33,521 bases of DNA from CAZPHI01 sp964586425 (GCA_964586425.1 CAZPHI010000023.1:1-33521), one strand, 5' to 3'. Positions 1 to 8,129 are shown, counted from the first letter of the stretch. Notes: generated by a model not told the origin, from the letters alone. Made by a program: numbers and translations.

Positions 1-108
1 GCTGCTCTTATTTATTGCTCTGACTGTGATACTTCACTTAAGAATTATAGCATATTAGCGTTCTCATTTTAATAAAATATATAATAAATATTTCGTATGG
101 AGGCTGTT

Positions 109-419
109 ATGAATTCACAGACGCGAATAATTGTAATCAGACTTAAAGAGACTATTATAACTGCCGTAATTGTGCTGGCAATAATAATTCTATTACTTAT
201 GTTAATTCTATCATTCACCAATGGAGGCAAAGATTCTGCAGTCGCAGCTAATACATCCAATACCTCTTCCAGCTATATTCCTGGCGTATATACTTCCTCA
301 ATCACACTAGGCGGCAATCCTATTGAGGTTCAGGTAAGTCTTGACGAAAATCATATCAATGATATACAGCTTCACTATTCCTTAACGCAATTAATAACGC
401 AATCAACAAAGCAAAATAA
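109..419 (+). pseudogene. Remnant of membrane-anchored extracellular protein gene with internal deletion and frameshift
   Basis: GGAGG at 99-103 sits 5 bases before the ATG at 109. The product starts with a short polar stretch and one hydrophobic segment (about residues 15-38), then a Ser/Thr-rich linker and the sequence YIPGVYTSSITLGG. This resembles the start of small Lachnospiraceae membrane-anchored proteins with an FMN-binding-like fold; that family match is from memory. Homology-like sequence stops near base 378. From 384 a different frame reads NAINNAINKAK and then a TAA at 417-419, which looks like the helical C-terminus of the same family. I infer loss of the middle of the gene with a change of frame. 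The N-terminal frame itself stays open to 537, into the 3' end of the convergent GGDEF-EAL gene, so a chimeric 142-residue product is possible. It is less likely an intact orphan gene. Confidence 0.55.
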
Positions 420-428
420 AATAAGCTC

Positions 429-453
429 AGGGCTGTGTAATATACACAGCTCT
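429..453 (-). terminator. Intrinsic terminator of the GGDEF-EAL gene
   Basis: The arms GCTGTGTA and TACACAGC, extended by three more pairs including one wobble, enclose a 3-base loop. On the minus strand the stem is followed by a T-rich tract (TTATTTTATTTTG). It lies 20 bases past the stop at 474 and could also stop transcripts arriving from the convergent remnant. Confidence 0.6.
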
Positions 454-473
454 AAGCTTCAAACATCTATAAT

Positions 474-2588
474 CTATGAATACTTTTTGAGAATCTCATT
501 CTGGAATACCTTAACATCAACCGGTCTTCCAAAATAGAAGCCCTGTATCATATCTGCACCAAGGTCTCTAATCAATTCATACTGTTCTGTCTTCTCCACA
601 CCTTCAACACATATCTTAACACCAATTGTCTTAGACAAATCAACAATCAGCTTGATAAATGCTTGTGCATAATCATCTTCAATGACATCATCAATGAATG
701 TTTTATCAACCTTTATGTAATCAAGTGGCAGCTGCTTTATATAGTTAAGTGATGAATATCCTGTGCCAAAATCATCCAGTGCAATCTTAAGTCCAATCTT
801 CTTTAGGCCTTTGATTATATTCATAACTCTCTCCATATCATTAATTGCAAAACTCTCTGTGATTTCAAGAACAATATTATTAGGATTAACTCCTGTATTC
901 TCAATTACTTTGGTTATGTTTGCAACAACATTCTTCTGCAAGAGCTGAACAACTGAAAGGTTGACATTAACTCTCAAATCAGGATATCCGTTATCATTCC
1001 AGCGCTTGCATTGTATACAAGCCTGTTCTAATACAAAATCACCAATGAATGTAATAAGCCCAAGATATTCAGCTAATGGTATGAACTCACCTGGTCCCAT
1101 GAATCCGAATGCTCTGCTGTTCCATCTTACGAGTGCCTCACAAGACACACACTTTTGAGTCTTAGCATCTAGAATCGGCTGGTAGAATACAATGAATTCG
1201 TTGCATTTGTCAGCAATAGCCTGACGCATATTATTCTCAATATCTAACTGTCTTGCTGAATTATTATCGCTCTCATCACTATAATATGCATATCCATTCT
1301 TGCCCGCTTTTTTTGCTTCGTACATAGCTATATCTGCTTTTTTGACGAGTTCATTGCCATCAGTTCCTTTATCTGGAAAGACCGCTATACCCATACTCAT
1401 TGTACAAAAATATTCAGTTTCCATCAGATACCATGGTTTATTGAACATTGCGATAATACGCTTAATTATATTATCCAAATCAGGATACATCTCAGGTGTT
1501 ATAAGAATCAGGAATTCATCTCCACCCATTCTGTAGCAATTGCCTCTCATTCCCGGCATTGCCTGCATTCCTGCAGCAATCTGCTGTAAGAGAATATCAC
1601 CATACTGATGGCCAAGTCCATCGTTAATATGCTTAAAATCATCTAAATCAATGAAGAATACTGCACCCTTTTTGTTGGTTTCAACAGTTTTCCTAATACA
1701 TCTTCTTAGATCACTCTCACACTTCATTCTGTTATAAAGACCTGTGAGGAAATCATTGTGAGCCTGATACTCTATTCTCTGTTGATTTTTCTTTCTTTGT
1801 GTTATATCAGTTGCTGTACATATGAATACCTTATTACCATCAATCCACTTAATCTCAGCATACTTTATCTCAAACCATAAGCCTGATTCAGCATCATAAT
1901 GTTCCTCAGCCATATTGTAAGGGTCTGGTTTTCTTTTAAATCTTTCATTAATACTTTCTTTGATAGTTCTTCTGATTTCTTCAGTATCCTTAGCCATCTT
2001 GTTCTCAAAAAGCACCGAACCATCTTCTTTGGAACAGACAATTATTCCACTACCAATATTATTAAGAATCTGCGTAAGAACTTCATATGATGACAACAAA
2101 GAACTATTAATAACTTTTGCTCGAATAATACTTTGCAATATCTTTGCAGTACTTCTGGCAATCTCTATTGTTTCATCATTGACAGCATCATAACCTTCTG
2201 TATCAATAATCCAAAGATGCATAGCAAGTACACCACGAACTCTAATAGGTTCAACTACGCACGACATTACATTATGCAGATTGATGAATTTTAATTCGCT
2301 ATTAGCTGCGCTTTCTCTGGTTATCATTCTTTCATAATCACAACACATCGTAAGATGTCTCATATTAACTTCGTCTAAAGTAATCTCTGTACATCCTTCC
2401 TTAGTATAAGCTACTATAGAACTTGAAGTTGTATTATCCGGACTTATCTGTGTTATTAAAGCATTAGTTGTAGAAAGATAGGTCTCTGCAACCTGTAATA
2501 TCTTTTCTGCAACCTCTGTGAACGTTCCCGCTTCTTCCAGCAAAGCTATTAATTCTGTTATAACATTATCTCTTGTTATATCTTCCAC
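474..2588 (-). CDS. Bifunctional cyclic-di-GMP protein: GAF-like, PAS-like, GGDEF and EAL domains
   Basis: 704 residues. AGGAGG (2603-2598) lies 9 bases before a GTG at 2588, which I prefer to an upstream codon whose reading would place the ribosome binding site inside the gene. The order is a GAF-like region (about 10-155), a PAS-like region (about 165-265), a diguanylate cyclase domain with an intact GGDEF (355-359) and a phosphodiesterase domain with EAL (484-486). The EAL domain keeps the LEITES, DDFGTGYSSL, IKVDKTF, CVEGVE and QGFYF motifs, so it looks catalytically competent. The RxxD inhibitory site expected just upstream of GGDEF is missing (GMRG is in its place). No membrane segment or signal peptide is seen, so it is probably cytosolic and senses a small ligand or partner. 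Net direction of activity cannot be read from sequence. Confidence 0.93.
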   Translation of the reverse strand: MEDITRDNVITELIALLEEAGTFTEVAEKILQVAETYLSTTNALITQISPDNTTSSSIVAYTKEGCTEITLDEVNMRHLTMCCDYERMITRESAANSELKFINLHNVMSCVVEPIRVRGVLAMHLWIIDTEGYDAVNDETIEIARSTAKILQSIIRAKVINSSLLSSYEVLTQILNNIGSGIIVCSKEDGSVLFENKMAKDTEEIRRTIKESINERFKRKPDPYNMAEEHYDAESGLWFEIKYAEIKWIDGNKVFICTATDITQRKKNQQRIEYQAHNDFLTGLYNRMKCESDLRRCIRKTVETNKKGAVFFIDLDDFKHINDGLGHQYGDILLQQIAAGMQAMPGMRGNCYRMGGDEFLILITPEMYPDLDNIIKRIIAMFNKPWYLMETEYFCTMSMGIAVFPDKGTDGNELVKKADIAMYEAKKAGKNGYAYYSDESDNNSARQLDIENNMRQAIADKCNEFIVFYQPILDAKTQKCVSCEALVRWNSRAFGFMGPGEFIPLAEYLGLITFIGDFVLEQACIQCKRWNDNGYPDLRVNVNLSVVQLLQKNVVANITKVIENTGVNPNNIVLEITESFAINDMERVMNIIKGLKKIGLKIALDDFGTGYSSLNYIKQLPLDYIKVDKTFIDDVIEDDYAQAFIKLIVDLSKTIGVKICVEGVEKTEQYELIRDLGADMIQGFYFGRPVDVKVFQNEILKKYS

Positions 2589-2624
2589 CGTGCTGAACCT
2601 CCTAAAGTAACTTTTTATGGGTTT

Positions 2625-2652
2625 ATTATACACTATATTTTACATTTTTCAT
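2625..2652 (-). promoter_or_regulatory. Candidate promoter for the GGDEF-EAL gene
   Basis: On the minus strand ATGAAA is followed by 16 bases and a perfect TATAAT. The predicted transcript starts about 30 bases ahead of the GTG start. The -35 box is weak. Confidence 0.35.
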
Positions 2653-2690
2653 AGTATTTTTATATCTTAATCTTGTTTATAGAATTTTAA

Positions 2691-2719
2691 TTGTACAATA
2701 ATCTATCATGTGATAGAAT
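2691..2719 (+). promoter_or_regulatory. Candidate promoter with overlapping inverted repeat
   Basis: TTGTAC (2691-2696), a 17-base spacer and TAGAAT (2714-2719) precede the YcxB-like gene. A 7-bp inverted repeat, TCTATCA/TGATAGA (2702-2717), overlaps the -10 box and could be a repressor site. Confidence 0.42.
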
Positions 2720-2770
2720 ATTATAAGCTTTATTGTGTTTTTATAATAATATTTGAGCTTGGAGGAATAT

Positions 2771-3289
2771 ATGAAAGTTATACGATATCAGACAAAACTT
2801 AAGGCAAGTGGCGATGAATATAGAAAAATTGTTTTTTGGAACAGATTCTTACGTAATATGACAGAATCATTCTTTACTGTTCTACCAGCAATATTAAGTA
2901 TTGCAGGTATCATTGCAGGATATTACGGTGGAATTTTAATTATTGTTTATGCAATAGCATTCATATATCCTATTTTTATACTGTCACAATTCAAGAGTAC
3001 TGTAAACTACCATCTAAAGCATCGTGATCCTTCTGAAGATGCACCATGTGAAGTAACATTTATGACTAATGGTGTTATGTTTGATATTCCTGAATTCGAC
3101 AGAAAAGAAATCTATGAATGGGATGGACTTACTACTATATATGATAAGTTTGGATATTATATGATGTTCGAGAAAGGAACAATGACATTCATGCTAAGGA
3201 AAGCTGATATTCCAGATGAATTGAAGAATGATGTAGTTGCCTTTATCAAAGAGAATGTTAACCAAAACAAATGTGTAATTAGATTCTAA
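2771..3289 (+). CDS. YcxB-like membrane protein
   Basis: 172 residues from the ATG at 2771; GGAGG at 2761-2765 leaves 5 bases. About 30 polar residues are followed by a hydrophobic stretch at roughly residues 36-75 that would form two close transmembrane helices, then a soluble C-terminal domain. The tail contains an aromatic-rich strand region (EWDGLTTIYDKFGYYMMFE) and ends in a short helix after a PDEL turn, an arrangement typical of the YcxB-like family (two helices plus a PH-like tail). The family's function is unknown. It is monocistronic, with its own promoter and a terminator 4 bases after the stop, and converges on the DUF2225 gene. The family call is from pattern memory. Confidence 0.68.
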   Translation: MKVIRYQTKLKASGDEYRKIVFWNRFLRNMTESFFTVLPAILSIAGIIAGYYGGILIIVYAIAFIYPIFILSQFKSTVNYHLKHRDPSEDAPCEVTFMTNGVMFDIPEFDRKEIYEWDGLTTIYDKFGYYMMFEKGTMTFMLRKADIPDELKNDVVAFIKENVNQNKCVIRF

Positions 3290-3292
3290 AAG

Positions 3293-3337
3293 AAAGATGC
3301 TGTCACACATATATAACATAGCGTGGCAGCATCTTTT
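3293..3337. terminator. Bidirectional intrinsic terminator
   Basis: 14-base arms AAAGATGCTGTCAC and GTGGCAGCATCTTT pair with one G-U wobble around a 16-base loop. T runs follow on the plus strand and A runs precede, so it can serve both the YcxB-like gene and the convergent DUF2225 gene. Confidence 0.85.
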
Positions 3338-4237
3338 CTATTCTTCAGTCGGACTGTCATCCTGTTGTGGCTGAGCCTCTCTGTCTTTTTTAATATTATC
3401 TCTAAGATTCCTTGCTTTTTCCTTAAGATTAGCGTTAGGACCCTTAGCCTCTATAACTTTAAAACAATACTTTTCAGCATTATCATAGTCTTTGTTTCTT
3501 CTTGCTAACTCACCCATAAGATAATTAATTGTATTATCATCCATTCCACATATAGGGGATGGTTCTTTAGGTAAAGCCTTTGAAAAGCCTTCATATGCAT
3601 AGCTTATGAATTTTTCTTCTGTCTCAATATGCTTTTCAACCAGATACTTTATCTTATCATTCATTCTACCAGCATATTCTTTTTCTATTCGTTCTCTTGA
3701 GCCTCTATAAAGCCAGGCTATCTTCAGACATATGTATGCTCTTTCGCTTAATCTACTATGCTTTATTACGCTTGATAATAAAGCCAGCTTATATCTGACA
3801 ATTGCATTCTGATATGTATATGGACCAATAGCATTAGTCATACCTTTGAAGGTTTTACTTACATGTTCACGGATATCGCGTTCTTGTTTTACTGATAGTC
3901 CTGCAAAGTTTTTGCTGAGTGCAGCATATCCGCAATGCAGGCATACAATTACGTCGTATTTTACAGTATCAACACCTTGATATATAGGTCTCAAGTCGCT
4001 TTCAGTTCCAACGAATCTTGCTTTGCCTATTTTAACCTGCTTTGATTTGAACATCTTGGTACAGACTGGGCATGTATAGTTCTTGTCGAATATAAAATCA
4101 TTCTCATCTATTACAGGCTCTTTTTTTTCTTCTTTTTTCTCTGACTTCTTATCATCATCTGCGAATATATTGTTGATTTTTTCCTCTTTTATACCATACT
4201 CCTCTAACTCTGCAAACAGATTAAATCTATCACTCAT
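3338..4237 (-). CDS. DUF2225 protein with paired CxxC zinc site
   Basis: 299 residues. GGAGG (4251-4247) is 9 bases from the ATG at 4237; a TTG two codons earlier would be only 3 bases from it and was rejected. A charged, lysine/glutamate-rich N-terminal segment (about 28-45) precedes CPVC (near residue 56) and CLHCGYAA (near 100), the two half sites of a predicted zinc ribbon and the hallmark of DUF2225. The remainder is helical and TPR-like, with phrases such as NYLMGELARRNKDYDNAEKY, and ends in an acidic tail. The molecular function is unknown. It lies downstream of glnS, separated by a hairpin, and may be reached by readthrough from the aroK-glnS unit. Confidence 0.8.
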   Translation of the reverse strand: MSDRFNLFAELEEYGIKEEKINNIFADDDKKSEKKEEKKEPVIDENDFIFDKNYTCPVCTKMFKSKQVKIGKARFVGTESDLRPIYQGVDTVKYDVIVCLHCGYAALSKNFAGLSVKQERDIREHVSKTFKGMTNAIGPYTYQNAIVRYKLALLSSVIKHSRLSERAYICLKIAWLYRGSRERIEKEYAGRMNDKIKYLVEKHIETEEKFISYAYEGFSKALPKEPSPICGMDDNTINYLMGELARRNKDYDNAEKYCFKVIEAKGPNANLKEKARNLRDNIKKDREAQPQQDDSPTEE

Positions 4238-4268
4238 TGCCAAAGGCCTCCATTCCTGTAATTAACTG

Positions 4269-4304
4269 AATATGTTCCACACCATGTAAGATGCGGAACA
4301 TATT
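4269..4304 (-). terminator. Hairpin between glnS and the DUF2225 gene
   Basis: Perfect 10-bp arms AATATGTTCC and GGAACATATT, with one more pair after a mismatch, lie 21 bases past the glnS stop. The minus-strand 3' flank (CAGTTAATTA) is only weakly T-rich, so it may be a partial terminator or an mRNA-processing or stability hairpin. Confidence 0.45.
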
Positions 4305-4325
4305 GAAAAATTATATCAACTTATT

Positions 4326-5990
4326 CTAACTTAATTTGAATGAACTCTTAAGAGATACGATTCTATTGAATACCATATGTTCCTTCGTAGAATCCTTAAC
4401 ATCCACACAAAAATATCCATTACGTACGAACTGGAACTTCTCGCCATTCACTGCTTCAAGTACACTAGGCTCTACATAACATCTATCAAGAACTGTTCTT
4501 GAGTTAGGGTTAATATTCATTGAACCATCTTCGTTATATACACCCTTTTCTTCATCTATAAGATTCTCATAAAGTCTAGCCTCTACCTCAACTGCTGTCG
4601 AAGCATTAACCCAATGAATTGTACCTTTTACCTTACGCTCTGTAAAGTTATTACCATTCCTTGTTGCTGGGTCATAAGTACAATGAAGTTCAACTACCTT
4701 ACCTGTCTCATCCTTAACGAAGCTTTCACACTTGATAAAGTAGGCATTCATAAATCTTACTTCATTACCTGGGAACATTCTAAAATACTTCTTAGGTGGT
4801 TCTTCCATGAAATCTTCCCTATCAATATATAATTCTCTTGAGAAAGGAACTTTTCTGCTGCCTAGAGTTTCATTCTCCTGATTATTCATCACATCAAAAT
4901 ACTCAACCTGTCCTTCTGGATAGTTATCAATAATAACTTTGATAGGATCAAGTACTGCCATAATTCTCTTAGCTTTTAGCTTAAGATCTTCTCTGATGCA
5001 GTATTCAAGCATTGGATATTCTACTGCACCCTGACTCTTAGTTACACCAACAAGGTCAACAAACATCTTAATTGATTCAGGTGTAAATCCTCTTCTTCTA
5101 AGTGCACTTAATGATACAAGACGTGGATCATCCCAACCATCAACAACACCATCTTCTACAAGCTTCTTAATATATCTCTTACCTGTAACAACATTCTTTA
5201 AGTAAAGCTTTGCAAATTCAATCTGTTTAGGTGGATTCTCATATTCTAGCTCACGTACAACCCAGTCATATAATGGTCTATGATCTTCGAATTCCAATGT
5301 ACAGATAGAATGTGATATTCCTTCTATAGCATCCTCTATTGGATGTGCAAAATCATACATTGGATATATGCACCATGTATCACCTGTTCTATGATGTGAT
5401 ATGTGTGCAACTCTATAGATAATTGGATCTCTCATATTAATATTAGGAGATGCCATATCAATCTTTGCTCTAAGAACCTTCTCACCATCAGCAAACTTGC
5501 CGTTCTTCATATCCTCAAAAAGTGCAAGATTCTCTTCTACTGAACGATTTCTGTATGGGCTCTCTTTACCTGGTTCTGTAAGTGTACCACGATATTCTCT
5601 AATCTCATCTGCAGTAAGGTCACACACATATGCCTTACCCTTCTTGATAAGCTTAATAGCGGCTTCATACATCTTAGGAAAATAGTCTGATGCAAATAAC
5701 ACATCGCCTTCCCACTTAGCTCCAAGCCATTCCACATCTGCCTTAATTGAATCTACAAATTCCTCTTTTTCCTTCGTTGGATTAGTATCATCAAAACGCA
5801 TATTGAACTTTCCACCATATTCTTTAGAAAGTCCATAATTCAAAAGAATTGATTTGGCATGTCCTATATGAAGGTATCCATTAGGTTCAGGTGGGAATCT
5901 TGTTTTAACCACTTTGCAATGGCCTTCCTCTATATCTTTTTCAATAATCTGTTCAATAAAATTCTTTGAAACAGCTTCGTTGTTATCCAT
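4326..5990 (-). CDS. glnS: Glutamine--tRNA ligase
   Basis: 554 residues. Class I synthetase that charges tRNA(Gln) with glutamine in the cytosol. The N-terminus has the GlnRS signature RFPPEPNGYLHIGHAKS containing the HIGH motif, then RFDDTNP. The second class I motif reads VVTGKR in place of the common VMSKR but keeps the lysine. The C-terminal half is the beta-barrel anticodon-binding region. The length is normal for bacterial GlnRS. AGGAGG (6007-6002) is 11 bases from the ATG at 5990; a TTG at 5996 is 5 bases away and would add two residues, so the start is slightly uncertain. It has its own strong promoter at the end of the upstream shikimate kinase gene. Confidence 0.95.
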   Translation of the reverse strand: MDNNEAVSKNFIEQIIEKDIEEGHCKVVKTRFPPEPNGYLHIGHAKSILLNYGLSKEYGGKFNMRFDDTNPTKEKEEFVDSIKADVEWLGAKWEGDVLFASDYFPKMYEAAIKLIKKGKAYVCDLTADEIREYRGTLTEPGKESPYRNRSVEENLALFEDMKNGKFADGEKVLRAKIDMASPNINMRDPIIYRVAHISHHRTGDTWCIYPMYDFAHPIEDAIEGISHSICTLEFEDHRPLYDWVVRELEYENPPKQIEFAKLYLKNVVTGKRYIKKLVEDGVVDGWDDPRLVSLSALRRRGFTPESIKMFVDLVGVTKSQGAVEYPMLEYCIREDLKLKAKRIMAVLDPIKVIIDNYPEGQVEYFDVMNNQENETLGSRKVPFSRELYIDREDFMEEPPKKYFRMFPGNEVRFMNAYFIKCESFVKDETGKVVELHCTYDPATRNGNNFTERKVKGTIHWVNASTAVEVEARLYENLIDEEKGVYNEDGSMNINPNSRTVLDRCYVEPSVLEAVNGEKFQFVRNGYFCVDVKDSTKEHMVFNRIVSLKSSFKLS

Positions 5991-6038
5991 ATTCAATAAA
6001 TCCTCCTGTTGTCGTATCTAAAAAACTACAATATATAA

Positions 6039-6067
6039 ATTATACATTAAAAGAATTGCATTTACAA
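6039..6067 (-). promoter_or_regulatory. Promoter of glnS
   Basis: On the minus strand TTGTAA, a 17-base spacer and a perfect TATAAT. The -35 hexamer is the final Leu codon plus the stop codon of the upstream shikimate kinase gene. Confidence 0.55.
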
Positions 6068-6583
6068 CATATAATTAATGTACTCTTCCTTCATCAGCCT
6101 GCTCTTGATTTCAAGCACAATCTCTCGAATAGATTTGTTGTCTTCATCTATCGTCACATCTGCATACTGCTTATATAGATTAATTCGATCTTCGTATATC
6201 TCTTCTACGCTGTTTTTACCATTAGATATAACGCCTCTCTCCGCCAAATCGCCAAGTCTTTCATCAAGCTCTCTTTCTGATACATTCAGATACAAAAGCA
6301 TTCCAATCTCCTTAAGATGCTTCATTGCCTGAGGTCCATACACTACACTGCCTCCAGTCGCAATAATCGTCCTGTCAACATCAATTGACTTATTAACCTC
6401 TTCTTCTATCTTGATAAATTCCTTTTCACCACGTTCATCTATTATCTCTGACAAAGTCTTATTATACTTTTCCTGAATAAGAATATCTGAATCAATAAAA
6501 TGATATCCTAAAGCCTTTGCCAACACGACTCCAATTGTACTTTTACCTGAGCCTGGCATACCAATCAAAACAATATTATTCAT
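6062..6583 (-). CDS. aroK: Shikimate kinase
   Basis: 173 residues. Phosphorylates shikimate at the 3-hydroxyl in the chorismate pathway. The Walker A loop GMPGSGKST is at residues 8-16, the shikimate-binding DSD at 31-33, and an arginine at 51 in DERGEKEF. The substrate loop reads ATGGS at 75-79, where most family members have GGG. A LID-like stretch, RLGDLAERG, and a C-terminal RINLYKQYAD (adenine-side Arg) follow. Size matches the family. GGAG before the ATG supports the start. A promoter is seen upstream, and glnS follows after 71 bases under its own promoter. No other aro gene is nearby. A related small-molecule kinase of the same fold is a minor alternative. Confidence 0.85.
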   Translation of the reverse strand: MNNIVLIGMPGSGKSTIGVVLAKALGYHFIDSDILIQEKYNKTLSEIIDERGEKEFIKIEEEVNKSIDVDRTIIATGGSVVYGPQAMKHLKEIGMLLYLNVSERELDERLGDLAERGVISNGKNSVEEIYEDRINLYKQYADVTIDEDNKSIREIVLEIKSRLMKEEYINYML

Positions 6584-6614
6584 AACATCTACTCCATTCT
6601 ACTAGTCTGCTCCC

Positions 6615-6643
6615 ATTTTACAAAAATATAATTCATTCGGCAA
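6615..6643 (-). promoter_or_regulatory. Candidate promoter of shikimate kinase gene
   Basis: On the minus strand TTGCCG, a 17-base spacer and TAAAAT, about 30 bases upstream of the ATG at 6583. Confidence 0.48.
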
Positions 6644-6747
6644 TGCTTTTCTTGCAAATAATGACATTTTATTTTTGTATAAATGTTTTATCTTCTTGCA
6701 ATACTTTTAATGTATACAAAGCATTTTACAAAAGGAGGTGCATTCAG

Positions 6748-6939
6748 ATGGATAATTTATCCGCAACAGGGATTTCATTAGATGATGAAATATTCGGCTA
6801 TGTTCCACCATCTATGATTGGAACCGTCAATCTCAATGATGATATTAATCATATACCAAAAGAACAGCTTGAACGTAATGCCTATTACAAAGAGCATCCT
6901 GAAGAACATGGTCAACGTCATGACCCAGCCATTGGCTAA
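6748..6939 (+). CDS. Small acidic protein of unknown function
   Basis: 63 residues. AAAGGAGGTG at 6731-6740 is a near-perfect ribosome binding site 7 bases before the ATG at 6748, and a strong terminator begins 11 bases after the stop, so this is very likely a real, independently expressed gene. The protein is acidic and soluble, with no signal peptide or membrane segment. Visible features are a central GYVPPSMIGTVNLNDD, a helix-prone region (KEQLERNAYYKEHPEE) and a His-rich end (EHGQRHDPAIG). I do not recognise the family. It lies between the shikimate kinase gene (divergent) and the amidase gene (convergent), which says nothing about its role. Confidence 0.72.
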   Translation: MDNLSATGISLDDEIFGYVPPSMIGTVNLNDDINHIPKEQLERNAYYKEHPEEHGQRHDPAIG

Positions 6940-6950
6940 CTAAGCCGCAA

Positions 6951-6990
6951 AAAATGCATGGCCTCTGGTATACACTAAGCCATGCATTTT
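6951..6990. terminator. Bidirectional intrinsic terminator
   Basis: Perfect 12-bp arms AAAATGCATGGC and GCCATGCATTTT around a 16-base loop, with an A run on the left and T-rich sequence on the right. It serves the 63-residue gene and the convergent amidase gene. Confidence 0.85.
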
Positions 6991-7013
6991 CCATAATAAT
7001 TATTATCTATCTA

Positions 7014-7997
7014 CTATGTTGTAATATATGTGTTATATCTTGATTTTCTAAGGCGTTCCTCCATCTTAATTGCATTGGCCAGGAACTGATATGCCCCAAC
7101 CTGAACCTTGTATATTCCGTTATCCAATATGATAAATGCTGGATAGCCCTCTATGAGGAGACTATTAAGCAGTCTGTCGGCAGATTCACGATTTCTATAT
7201 GCCCCAACCTGAACTCTATACAATCTTTCTATATTATTCATTCCATTATTTGTTTGATTATTTATTCCATTATTGATTGATGTATTTTCGTCTATATCGC
7301 TATACACGCGGCTATTATTCATATTTGTATTTTGGTTTGTGTTCTGATTACGATTTGAGTTCTGACTATTGTTTGGATTATTATTAAGATTATTATTGGG
7401 GTTATTATTTGGATTTCGATTTGAATTTCTTATATCTGGATAACTGCTGCCTGAATAATTATTATCATAAAGTGTATCTAATATTCCATCAGCAATTCCC
7501 TTTGCTATTGCATTAAAGTTATTGTCAAACAAGCGGTTATCCTCTTCATTGTTGATAAATCCTACCTCTACTAAGGCTGCTGGCATCCTTGTTCTTCTTA
7601 GTACTACAAGATTAGGTCTTTCATCAACTCCTAGATTCTTATAACCTGTTTTTTCCAATTCGGAATTAATATTCCTTGCAAGCCTTGCTTTGATTCCATC
7701 ATCATTGAACACAAGTGTCTCTATGCCAGAATACTGATTTTCCCTCTCTGAAGAGTTTCTATGAATTGATATAAAAAGGTCTGCGTTCTCATTATTAGCA
7801 TCTGTTGCTTTCTTGAACGGTGTCTCGTATTCATCATTTTCTCTTACATAGAATACATCAACTCCATTATTCTCTAAGATTCTTCCAACTGCCATAGCAA
7901 GCCTTAATACATCATCTTTCTCCTGCCGTCCATTATATACTGCGCCGGGATCACTTCCACCGTGTCCGGCATCAATTGCAACTTTGTATTGTGCCAT
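7014..7997 (-). CDS. N-acetylmuramoyl-L-alanine amidase (Amidase_3) with C-terminal SPOR domain
   Basis: 327 residues. Zinc amidase that cuts the bond between MurNAc and the stem peptide. The Amidase_3 domain spans about residues 3-175, with zinc ligands H12 (DAGHGG), E26 and H79 (SIHRNS) and the catalytic glutamate E144 (ALVEVGF). An Asn-rich low-complexity linker (about 183-235) leads to a SPOR domain (about 257-327) carrying two YRVQVGAY/YKVQVGAY halves, a fold that binds denuded glycan strands. The protein starts directly at the catalytic domain with no signal peptide, supported by GAGGT 4 bases before the ATG. It must therefore act after lysis, inside a sporulating cell, or leave by a non-Sec route. 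It is divergent from the SpoIID-like gene. Confidence 0.9.
   Translation of the reverse strand: MAQYKVAIDAGHGGSDPGAVYNGRQEKDDVLRLAMAVGRILENNGVDVFYVRENDEYETPFKKATDANNENADLFISIHRNSSERENQYSGIETLVFNDDGIKARLARNINSELEKTGYKNLGVDERPNLVVLRRTRMPAALVEVGFINNEEDNRLFDNNFNAIAKGIADGILDTLYDNNYSGSSYPDIRNSNRNPNNNPNNNLNNNPNNSQNSNRNQNTNQNTNMNNSRVYSDIDENTSINNGINNQTNNGMNNIERLYRVQVGAYRNRESADRLLNSLLIEGYPAFIILDNGIYKVQVGAYQFLANAIKMEERLRKSRYNTYITT
7310..7445. repeat. Low-complexity Asn-rich coding repeat
   Basis: On the minus strand AAT/AAC-rich codons encode runs such as NPNNNPNNNLNNNPNN within the amidase-SPOR linker. The repeat is simple and probably length-variable by slippage. Confidence 0.6.
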
Positions 7998-8067
7998 ATA
8001 TACCTCATTCCATAATTTGTAATTCTTATAGCATTGTATGCTGTCAAGGTATTATTGATGAATAATA

Positions 8068-8097
8068 ATTATAAGAAAAATTAGTATCATTTAGCAA
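8068..8097 (-). promoter_or_regulatory. Candidate promoter of the amidase gene
   Basis: On the minus strand TTGCTA, an 18-base spacer and a perfect TATAAT, giving a leader of about 65 bases. A TTGACA in the leader (near 8042-8047) has no good -10 partner. Confidence 0.4.
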
Positions 8098-8103
8098 AAT
8101 TAA

Positions 8104-8129
8104 CAATATATTATATCAATGATATATTG
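8104..8129. repeat. AT-rich inverted repeat upstream of the SpoIID-like gene
   Basis: Arms CAATATAT and ATATATTG enclose 10 bases. An alternative overlapping palindrome, ATATCAATGATAT, occupies 8113-8125. It sits in the divergent intergenic region, 25 bases before the start codon at 8155, and could be an operator or a leader hairpin. Confidence 0.35.

Noticed and set aside
97..537. Reading the leftmost frame as an intact 146-residue gene
   Set aside because: The ribosome binding site favours the ATG at 109, and the last 45 or so residues read through a terminator and antisense to the GGDEF-EAL gene.
7310..7445. Possible CRISPR-like or intergenic repeat array
   Set aside because: The repeat is an in-frame Asn-rich coding stretch inside the amidase gene with no spacers.
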